Source: a bacterium (lineage in GTDB: Bacteria; Sumerlaeota; Sumerlaeia; SLMS01; JAHLLQ01). Taken from it: a stretch of 64,000 nt of DNA. Shown here in pieces: positions 9,632 through 15,648 of this stretch (positions are counted from its first letter, which is position 1; the number at the start of each line of letters is the position of its first letter). Below the pieces are notes generated by a model. It searched no databases, was not told the DNA's origin, and saw only the letters and a list, made by a program, of their open reading frames with translations. Made by a program: the position numbers and the translations under genes. Where the stretch lies: the NCBI GenBank assembly GCA_020444065.1, contig JAHLLQ010000001.1, positions 1,116,001 to 1,180,000 of the forward strand, read 5' to 3'.

Positions 9632-9706
9632 GGTTGTGCCCTCCCCGGCCCTCGCGCCAGAATCAAGGACAGTTGTTCACGGTGCGCTCGAAAGCGCAAT
9701 TGGGAA
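9473..9706. repeat. 5' block shared with 11610-11843 (copy 1)
   Basis: A 234-base stretch that matches 11610-11843 with about 16 differences by eye (roughly 93 percent). It covers the N-terminal 53 codons of the membrane protein, its ribosome binding site and about 75 bases of leader. The leader holds a perfect hairpin, GCGCT-CGAA-AGCGC at 9684-9697 (a TTCG loop when read on the minus strand). Beyond the block, toward the gene body, the two copies diverge strongly, so the 5' ends have been kept alike by conversion or selection. A 12-base word, AGTCAGTCGACT, marks the 3' ends of both gene copies (7992-8003 and 10076-10087). Confidence 0.92.
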
Positions 9707-9735
9707 TTCAGGCTCACTCCGCGAAAGGACAGCGC

Positions 9736-10077
9736 ATGCACCCAATCCCGTCGATCACACTTCTCCCCAGCCCAGAGATTCTGGAGCACAAGTGCCGCGT
9801 CCTCGCCTTCGTCAGCGAAGTCCTGCCGGCGCACTACGTGATGGGGCCGCTATTCATGGGATGCTACGGCACATTCACGCCGAGCGATCCGGATTGCGAC
9901 TCGTGGGAATCGAACCTCTTCGACACCTGGATCGCGCACGACCTGATCGAATTGATCATGGATGCCGACAGTTCCATCGCAAAAGGTGAAAAGGTATCCG
10001 CGGGCACGCCGACGGTCGTGAAGTGGAACCGCTTCGCCCCGTCGTACTCGCCAAACGCGTCGAACTACCCGCTGTAG
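9736..10077 (+). CDS. hypothetical 113-residue protein between the duplicated membrane genes
   Basis: I do not recognise this protein. The start at 9736 is chosen because AAAGGA lies six bases upstream and because the frame further upstream runs antisense to the conserved block of the neighbouring gene. It is soluble, with hydrophobic helices in the first half (EILEHKCRVLAFVSEVLP), three cysteines, an acidic middle (TPSDPDCDSWESN) and a C-terminal end PSYSPNASNYPL. There is no signal peptide. It is transcribed away from copy 1 and toward copy 2, and it is the only gene between the two copies. It could be part of the duplicated unit with its second copy lost, or an insertion that separated them. 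Confidence 0.6.
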   Translation: MHPIPSITLLPSPEILEHKCRVLAFVSEVLPAHYVMGPLFMGCYGTFTPSDPDCDSWESNLFDTWIAHDLIELIMDADSSIAKGEKVSAGTPTVVKWNRFAPSYSPNASNYPL

Positions 10078-10103
10078 TCAGTCGACTGGAAAGACAGCAG
10101 CCC

Positions 10104-11768
10104 CTACTCGACAGGCATGATGTGTAGAGCGGCGTATCGGAAACGATCGCACTCGAAGAAGAAATACCGGCTGTCCGGGCTCCAGATTTCACCTGGTTGC
10201 TGCGTGTTCGCAAAGCTCAGCCAATAGGATCCCCACCGAGTGAACAGCGGCTCCAGCGCCTTCGCCTCGAAATCCCACATGTAGAGTAGGGTGGTATTCA
10301 GTCCACGGGCGGACTCTTCCGTCTCGTATGGAACCAGTGCCTTCTTTCCATCCGGGGAGATGAAAATGTCGTCGGGCGGGGTCTCAAAGGGCCACGCGCG
10401 CCGAGCGACGACCGCATCAGGTGTCACAGCGACAAGATCGATCCCATCTTGTCCTCGGCTCGGGTAAACAAGGAGGCTGTCCGAGCGTTGAGATTCGATT
10501 GGGGCGTTGGGAGTATAGTAGAAATCCGGCATCGGACGCATTTTGCCATCAGTCCGGTTGTACCAGAAAAACTCTCTGTCACCTGCTCCAAACAAGATGG
10601 GCTCGAATTCCCCGATCTGTCGGACGAGTTCCTCCGAATGAATAGGATCGTCTGGTTCTGGGGTAATCTCCCCGGACTCGCAGTCGTAGAAGAAATAGTC
10701 GGTGGTTGAGACGCTGCGCTCGCCCACGTCGCGCTCTTTTCTTTTTGTCAGGACGAGCGTTCCATCCTGGAGCCATAATGCGCTGAAATACCCTGTTGGA
10801 AGCTCGGTTGCTGTCCCTTCCTCAAAGTCATTCAAAACAAGTCGAAAAGAGAATCCGATAGATTCCTCTTCAATACGATGAGCAGTAACGAAGTATCGTC
10901 GATCCGGCGACCAGGAGGAGATTCCCCGCTCAGGATTGGATAGCCAGGCGACATTGCGCATCTCTTGATCGCTGGTGATCAGCGTGTGATTTGTGAGATC
11001 ATAAACCGAGAGCGATACGGTCGACGTCGTTGCCGGATCAGAACAGCACATCAACGTCAGCTCGTCCGGGGAGTATCTCTGCCCGAGGTTCCATGCCCCC
11101 AGGCCCAGTGGATAGTATAGGAGATTGCAGTCTGTTTGGAAGTGGAGCAGAAGAGTCGGTCTCCCGGAGATCGTCATGGGAACAAGCGCCAGTTGCAGCT
11201 CGTCACCACCGTACCACTGGGCTGTGCAACCACTGACCAGAAACGCCCCGGTTTCTAACATTGCGCCCCGATTCCAGTGAGAAATGGAACGCACTAGAAA
11301 TCCCGTCGCAGCGAGGAGCAGCACAAACATTGCCGCGGAGATAGTCTTCCAGGTCATCGCGCCTTGCGTTCCCCACAGCGCAGCCAATCCGCCCAGGGCT
11401 AATACAACTGCGTAGACCCAAAGCGGTTGCATGAGCCAGACGGGCCTCCAGGCGGCATATCCCAGTGCAGCAAGAAGGCCGAGCAGAAGGACCGCCACGA
11501 TGCTGGAGAGGATGAGTAGAGCCTTGCCTTCAATGATCCGGGGTTGAAAGAAGGTCACCAGGAATCCTGCAGCAACCGCCCCCGGCAGCGCGTACGGGAA
11601 CAGGCGCATGGACCAGACATCCGGCGCGGCGAACGCGAGCAGTGCCAGGACGATGACCCAGGCAACCGTGAGTACGGGTCGTGCCCAGGGGGAATCTGGC
11701 CGTTCAGGAGTCGATGTATCGACACCGGCGAACGCTTCCTTGAGATCGAAATCGCCTTGATGAGAAAT
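10104..11768 (-). CDS. membrane-anchored PD40/beta-propeller-like protein, probable ATT start (copy 2)
   Basis: Paralogue of the gene at 7994-9631, 554 residues from ATT at 11768 (first in-frame ATG at 11609). The same N-terminal organisation is seen: hydrophilic start, then membrane helices around PVLTVAWVIVLALLAFAAP, FPYALPGAVAAGFLVTFF, ALLILSSIVAVLLLGLLAAL, PLWVYAVVLALGGLAAL and TISAAMFVLLLAATGFLV. The external part carries PD40-like strands SWSPDRRYFVTAH, ISPDGKKALVPY and IWSPDSRYFFFE. Identity to copy 1 is high over the first 53 codons and low in the propeller part, so the two proteins may share a membrane partner but sense or bind different things. Its leader hairpin and GGGGAGGG site match copy 1. 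Function unknown. Confidence 0.8.
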   Translation of the reverse strand: MSHQGDFDLKEAFAGVDTSTPERPDSPWARPVLTVAWVIVLALLAFAAPDVWSMRLFPYALPGAVAAGFLVTFFQPRIIEGKALLILSSIVAVLLLGLLAALGYAAWRPVWLMQPLWVYAVVLALGGLAALWGTQGAMTWKTISAAMFVLLLAATGFLVRSISHWNRGAMLETGAFLVSGCTAQWYGGDELQLALVPMTISGRPTLLLHFQTDCNLLYYPLGLGAWNLGQRYSPDELTLMCCSDPATTSTVSLSVYDLTNHTLITSDQEMRNVAWLSNPERGISSWSPDRRYFVTAHRIEEESIGFSFRLVLNDFEEGTATELPTGYFSALWLQDGTLVLTKRKERDVGERSVSTTDYFFYDCESGEITPEPDDPIHSEELVRQIGEFEPILFGAGDREFFWYNRTDGKMRPMPDFYYTPNAPIESQRSDSLLVYPSRGQDGIDLVAVTPDAVVARRAWPFETPPDDIFISPDGKKALVPYETEESARGLNTTLLYMWDFEAKALEPLFTRWGSYWLSFANTQQPGEIWSPDSRYFFFECDRFRYAALHIMPVE

Positions 11769-11843
11769 GGTTGTGCCCTCCCCGGCCCTCGCGCCAGAAT
11801 CAAGGACAGTTGTTCACGCCGCGCTCGAAAGCGCAATTGGGAA
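11610..11843. repeat. 5' block shared with 9473-9706 (copy 2)
   Basis: Second copy of the 234-base block. It holds codons 1-53 of the membrane protein, the ribosome binding site GGGGAGGG and a leader with the hairpin GCGCT-CGAA-AGCGC at 11821-11834. In the last 29 codons of the shared coding part the two copies differ at six places, and all six are silent third-position changes. This shows that this reading frame is translated and under purifying selection although it lacks a standard start codon. Amino acid changes are confined to a small hydrophilic patch (codons 16-24). Confidence 0.92.
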
Positions 11844-11881
11844 GTTGCCCCAAGAGTCTCGCGCTTGGGTGCAGGATGATG

Positions 11882-12292
11882 CTACCCTGACAACTCCGCC
11901 ACTGATCCGATTGTTTCGGACACGCGCACGCCGAAGCGATGGCCGTTTGGGAAGGCGTTCTTGAGTCGGGCGAGGAAGAGCGCCGCCATGTTCTCGGCCG
12001 TGGGTTCGCCGTCGACGCGGGTCAGCTTCATGTTGATGGCGCCGGCTTCGAGAACACCAATCAGCGGATCTTCGGAGTTCAACCAGATGCCGTGATCGAA
12101 GTCTCGGAACAGCTCCGACCGCAGGCGATCGAAGTCCAGGAAGTCGACGGCGATGCCGGAGTGCGAATCGACCGGCGCTTCGACCCAGACAGTGATCCCC
12201 CAATTGTGGCCGTGCAGGTTTTCGCAGCCTCCGACATGATTCAGCAGGCGATGCGCCGCGGCCAATTCTCCCAGTTCACGAACGATCTTCAC
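11882..12292 (-). CDS. queD: 6-carboxy-5,6,7,8-tetrahydropterin synthase / 6-pyruvoyl tetrahydropterin synthase family
   Basis: A 136-residue enzyme of the QueD/PTPS family, which converts dihydroneopterin triphosphate in the queuosine (preQ0) or pterin pathway. Key features are AAAHRLLNHVGGCENLHGHNW: the first His and the HGH pair are zinc ligands and the Cys is the catalytic residue. DFLDF with a following DHGIWLN forms the central part, and PTAENMAALF is the family's C-terminal motif. The start is GTG at 12292, because GAGGAGA just upstream, inside the end of nadA, fits as ribosome binding site and gives the usual N-terminus VKIVRELGELAAAHR. It lies 11 bases after nadA. Other queuosine genes are not in the window, so QueD versus eukaryote-type PTPS is inferred. 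Confidence 0.88.
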   Translation of the reverse strand: MKIVRELGELAAAHRLLNHVGGCENLHGHNWGITVWVEAPVDSHSGIAVDFLDFDRLRSELFRDFDHGIWLNSEDPLIGVLEAGAINMKLTRVDGEPTAENMAALFLARLKNAFPNGHRFGVRVSETIGSVAELSG

Positions 12293-12303
12293 AGGTTCTC
12301 TCC

Positions 12304-13398
12304 TCAGCGCATCTTCATCATGCGTTCGAGCGCAACAAGCGCCCATTTCCGCGTTTCGTCGTCGACGCGAATAACGTTCTTAGGTTTCGACTCGGCGATC
12401 GAATCGAGCGATTCCGCCAGTGCTTCGGGGCTGATCCGGAACATGGTCGAGCACTGGCAGGCAAACGGCGCCAGCGACGCGATGAACTTATCCGGGTGCT
12501 CGTTTTTCAGGCGATTGACGAGATGATGCTCGGTGCCGATGGCCCACTTGCTGCTGGCCGGCGAGGCTTCCACGGCTTGAATGATGTGCTTGGTCGAGCC
12601 GGCCTGGTCGGCCTTCTGAACGACCTCGAACATGCATTCCGGGTGCACGATGACCTGGATGCCGGGCACGCGCTGGCGCCAGATGTCCGGGTGCGAGGGT
12701 TGGAAATTCTGGTGTACGGAGCAATGGCCCTTCCAGAGGACGACCTTTGCCTTTGCGTAGGCCTCCGGATCGTTGCCGCCGTCGGGCTGCGCGGGATCGT
12801 AGACGATCATGTCCTCGAGCCCGATCCCGAGGTCGTAGCAGGTGTTCCGGCCGAGGTGCTGGTCGGGAAAGAAGAGAAGCTTCTCGCCCTGCGCGAACGC
12901 CCACTCCACGATCATGCGCGCGTTCGAACTGGTGCACACGCCGCCGCCGTGGCGCCCGCAGAATCCCTTCAACGCCGCCGTCGAATTAATGTAAGTGATC
13001 GGGATGAACGTCGCATCGGTCGCGTCGGTCAGCACGTCCCACGCTTCTTCGACCTGGTCGATGTCCGCCATGTCGGCCATGCTGCATCCGGCCCGCATGT
13101 CCGGCAGAAGCACCTGAACGCTGTCCGGCGTCAGGATGTCGGCCGTTTCCGCCATGAAATGCACGCCACAGAAAATGACGTATTCGATGCCCTTCAACTC
13201 GGCGGCGAACAGGGACAGATCGAGGCTGTCGCCGCGGCGATCGGAGAAGTCGATCACGTCGTCGCGCTGGTAGTGGTGACCGAGGATCACAACGCGGTCG
13301 CCTAGCTCTTCCTTGCGACGAGCGATGCGCGCCTGCAACTCGGGGTCGATCGGTTCATTCCCCAGCAGCGGGGCTGTTGCGATCGGGACATCTGCCAT
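12304..13398 (-). CDS. nadA: quinolinate synthase A
   Basis: NadA condenses iminoaspartate with dihydroxyacetone phosphate to quinolinate, the committed step of de novo NAD synthesis, using a [4Fe-4S] cluster. The 364-residue protein shows VILGHHYQRDDVIDF, CGVHFMAETADIL, the cluster cysteines at Cys105 (AGCSMADM), Cys255 (VHPECMFEV) and the C-terminal CQCSTM (Cys314/Cys316), plus YINSTAALKG and CTSSNA. Length is normal. nadB and nadC are not adjacent. queD follows in an apparent operon, and the upstream leader is strongly structured. The start at 13398 is preceded by a GGAAGGAAAGG ribosome binding site. Confidence 0.97.
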   Translation of the reverse strand: MADVPIATAPLLGNEPIDPELQARIARRKEELGDRVVILGHHYQRDDVIDFSDRRGDSLDLSLFAAELKGIEYVIFCGVHFMAETADILTPDSVQVLLPDMRAGCSMADMADIDQVEEAWDVLTDATDATFIPITYINSTAALKGFCGRHGGGVCTSSNARMIVEWAFAQGEKLLFFPDQHLGRNTCYDLGIGLEDMIVYDPAQPDGGNDPEAYAKAKVVLWKGHCSVHQNFQPSHPDIWRQRVPGIQVIVHPECMFEVVQKADQAGSTKHIIQAVEASPASSKWAIGTEHHLVNRLKNEHPDKFIASLAPFACQCSTMFRISPEALAESLDSIAESKPKNVIRVDDETRKWALVALERMMKMR

Positions 13399-13419
13399 GA
13401 TGGGGCCTTTCCTTCCGAC

Positions 13420-13492
13420 GGCGCCGCACGGGCGCCTGCGATTGCGAGGATGCTAGGCAGCCCGGCACGGGCCGGGCAATGCGTTTCCTCGC
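13420..13492 (-). promoter_or_regulatory. structured leader RNA candidate upstream of nadA
   Basis: Two nested or adjacent stems lie in the nadA leader. The larger element pairs 13444-13450 with 13486-13492 (GCGAGGA/TCCTCGC, seven pairs). It encloses a three-pair step (13457-13459 with 13480-13482) and a seven-pair stem GCCCGGC/GCCGGGC (13460-13466 with 13471-13477) capped by four bases. A second hairpin, GGCGCC-GCACG-GGCGCC, spans 13420-13436, just before the ribosome binding site. This could be a translational or attenuation switch. It does not match what I remember of the NAD-I (nadA motif) riboswitch. The pairing is read directly from the sequence; function is inferred. Confidence 0.5.
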
Positions 13493-13661
13493 GGTGCCGG
13501 GTGCAAAGGGAATGCCCAATTGGAAGTCAGGCCAGATAACCTCTTATGCTCGCTTGATTTTCTGATTGCGCCAGCCGGGCGAAAATGATTGCGTTTTGCA
13601 ACATCGCAAATCAATGTCTGGGGTGTCCAGGCAATGAACGCAGGCGTGCTCTTCCGCTGGG

Positions 13662-14291
13662 ATGCGGGGTGTGATTGTGCGTATATTTGCCGTGCTCGTC
13701 TTTCTTTGTGCGTCGTCGTTCTCGACCGGATGCGTCTTCGTGGCCGGCGATTCGAATCCGTTTGTCATGGGGATTGGAAGTCTGCGTGTCACTTCGGCGG
13801 GCTGGCCGGATGATGAAGGAGCGCTCGCTGAGGCGACTGAGAATCGAGCCGTCGCAGTCGACACACAGATCGCAACGCCGCTTCTCTACCTGGGGTACTC
13901 GAACTCTCTCTCCGGAATCGTGGTCGGGCCTTCCAAACTGAGGACCACCTCCATTTACGTCCTTCGCGAACCAATCGAAGGAGAGAGAATCTCCAACACA
14001 TCTCTGAAAAGAGGGCCATTCCTCTTTCACTTGGGCCAACGAAAGCCCCCAGGGGCAGAGCGGGTGGCAACGCGGGACTGGCTGGGCTCGGTCGGAGCAA
14101 AGATCGTCCGACAACGCGACACGCTCTCCCTCGGCGTCGGCTACCAGTGCCGGATGGTCGGTTCAGGCATCGCGGAGGACAGATCGTGGGGGTACGCGCT
14201 TTACGACGAAGAACCATGGATCCAAATCATAACGACCAGGACGTCGGTCGAAACTCTGAAAGGGGTAACGCTCAATGAACGCAAGGATTAG
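13662..14291 (+). CDS. predicted lipoprotein, unknown function
   Basis: A 209-residue protein with a short N-terminal hydrophobic segment ending SSFSTGC, a plausible though non-ideal lipobox with the lipidated cysteine near residue 24. The mature part has no motif that I recognise; it contains tracts such as IATPLLYLGYSNSLSGIVVG and a C-terminal WGYALYDEEPWIQIITT, with a mixed beta-strand appearance. Its end overlaps the start of the next gene by 17 bases, so the two are coupled. Together with the next two plus-strand genes it forms a compact unit facing the giant FG-GAP gene. The start could also be the GTG a few codons downstream. Confidence 0.7.
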   Translation: MRGVIVRIFAVLVFLCASSFSTGCVFVAGDSNPFVMGIGSLRVTSAGWPDDEGALAEATENRAVAVDTQIATPLLYLGYSNSLSGIVVGPSKLRTTSIYVLREPIEGERISNTSLKRGPFLFHLGQRKPPGAERVATRDWLGSVGAKIVRQRDTLSLGVGYQCRMVGSGIAEDRSWGYALYDEEPWIQIITTRTSVETLKGVTLNERKD

Positions 14292-15420
14292 ACTGACCTC
14301 GTATGTGCTGTTCTTGTTGGCGCTGGCGGTGGGGACGGGTTGTGGAATTGGCCAATCTCGTATGGCCTTTGTGACCAATACATCTCACGGAATCGATCTG
14401 GACACGATTCCTCCGCGAACTTCCATCGCGTTCTCCCGCCAGGTAGGCGTCATCGCCCCGCAATATCCAGGCGGGGAGGTTCCCCCCGCACTGGCGACTC
14501 TGAAGCGGGCGGATACAACGAATATGACCTGGATACAGAAGTCCGTAGCGACCGTTGGCAAGATCTTCGGCTTCGGAGTCAGCCAGAATTTCGCAACAGG
14601 GAAGGCCGCTTACAATCTTGCAGCCAGCACGGGGAAAATAGGAGATCAACCTCCAATGGGCTTTCGAGAGGCCGAGGCAGTCCGGATCAAAGCGACTAAT
14701 GATGAACTACGATATGATCGAAACCACGGCCTACTGGAACTCGTAGTTGTCGATGGCCTTATCAAGGGACTAATTACAGGGTCGAAACTCGATCACAAGG
14801 CCAAGAACCCCTTCTTCTTCGGGACTAACACGAATTTCGGCCTGGATATTTCATACACACCGCAGGGCGCCCCCAAGTCTGTCGCGCTAGGTCTGAAGCG
14901 GCAGGAAGTCGCTGTCGTTGTTGTCTCACCGGTCCAAACAACCGACGTAGATGTCAAAGGGACGGCATATGTCGTTCCACACGTGCCATCCCTATTCGCC
15001 GGATTCTCGCTGGATGCGGGCGCGAATGGCACTGCGACCTCGATGGACGTGCAGGAAATCTTCGCAACGGGCACCGTGGCTGAGGCCATGGCAATGAACG
15101 GCAAGACGCGAGAGGAGATCATGAAGCCCGCCTTGTTGATCCCTAACGATGTCGCGAATAATCTCCCGGCACTCAATCGAGATCAGATAGACTTCAAACT
15201 CTGGCTGAGTGATCTTTACTGGAAATCTGACAAGAAGCGTCAGGAAGATATAGAGAAAATCGCCACTGACGAGTTCAACAAGAAGGGGGAAGTCAGTTCC
15301 ATCCAGGAGGTCTTCGATGCGGAGCCCAATGAACTGACAGAGGAGCTAATGAAAGCCATCAGATCAAAGATTGGAAAACTGCCCCCAGCACCACCCGAAA
15401 CACAGGCTGAAGAGGAATAG
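14275..15420 (+). CDS. predicted lipoprotein, unknown function
   Basis: A 381-residue exported protein. Residues 1-23 form a signal sequence ending VGTGC, so it may be a lipoprotein, though glycine at the lipobox -3 position is unusual. The mature part contains an amphipathic segment KSVATVGKIFGFGVSQNFATG, a stretch of beta strands (VAVVVVSPVQTTDVDVKGTAYVVP is one clear region), and a charged C-terminal helical region rich in Lys and Glu that ends PPAPPETQAEEE. I know no family with this arrangement. It overlaps the preceding lipoprotein gene by 17 bases and is followed after four bases by a 63-residue gene, so the three are likely one operon. Base composition is visibly more A-rich than in neighbouring genes. 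Confidence 0.72.
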   Translation: MNARIRLTSYVLFLLALAVGTGCGIGQSRMAFVTNTSHGIDLDTIPPRTSIAFSRQVGVIAPQYPGGEVPPALATLKRADTTNMTWIQKSVATVGKIFGFGVSQNFATGKAAYNLAASTGKIGDQPPMGFREAEAVRIKATNDELRYDRNHGLLELVVVDGLIKGLITGSKLDHKAKNPFFFGTNTNFGLDISYTPQGAPKSVALGLKRQEVAVVVVSPVQTTDVDVKGTAYVVPHVPSLFAGFSLDAGANGTATSMDVQEIFATGTVAEAMAMNGKTREEIMKPALLIPNDVANNLPALNRDQIDFKLWLSDLYWKSDKKRQEDIEKIATDEFNKKGEVSSIQEVFDAEPNELTEELMKAIRSKIGKLPPAPPETQAEEE

Positions 15421-15424
15421 AGAC

Positions 15425-15616
15425 ATGGCAAAATATGATGCATCCACCCACGTGGAACCATTACACTTCACGGCCGACGATGGTGCACAGATGAAGACAA
15501 AAATCGAAGCCATCTGCGGACTACAAGCCAATCTGGGCCGCGAACTAAAAGCCGCCTTCCCAATGGTTGTTGACCAGAACAACGTCAAAGTGGTGCTGAT
15601 CTTCCAAAATCGCTAG
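15425..15616 (+). CDS. small hypothetical protein, 63 residues
   Basis: A short soluble protein starting MAKYDASTHVEPLHFTADDG and ending VVLIFQNR. The predicted pattern is helix (MKTKIEAICGLQANLGRELKAA) followed by a short strand. ATG at 15425 lies four bases after the stop of the upstream lipoprotein gene, whose last codons are purine rich and can serve as ribosome binding site; that spacing is the main support for it being real. No family recognised. It might be a small partner of the two lipoproteins, but nothing in the sequence shows this. Confidence 0.6.
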   Translation: MAKYDASTHVEPLHFTADDGAQMKTKIEAICGLQANLGRELKAAFPMVVDQNNVKVVLIFQNR

Positions 15617-15627
15617 CGGCCCCTGTT

Positions 15628-15648
15628 TGGCGAAGGATTACTTCGCCA
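15628..15648. terminator. perfect inverted repeat between convergent genes
   Basis: TGGCGAAG-GATTA-CTTCGCCA forms an eight-pair stem with a five-base loop in the 21-base gap and the last codons of the minus-strand FG-GAP gene. Its position between two converging stops suggests a shared transcription end point. There is no T-run on either side, so it would not be a classical intrinsic terminator; a Rho-assisted or RNA-stabilising hairpin is equally likely. Confidence 0.45.

Noticed and set aside
9421-9834. Alternative minus-strand frame covering the 5' block of copy 1
   Set aside because: It overlaps the conserved extension in another frame. The silent third-position changes between the two copies fit the membrane-protein frame, so the other frame is noise.
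13399-13500. NAD-I (nadA motif) riboswitch upstream of nadA
   Set aside because: The leader is strongly structured, but I could not find the conserved sequence blocks or the two similar tandem domains expected of that class, so I report only an unnamed structured leader.
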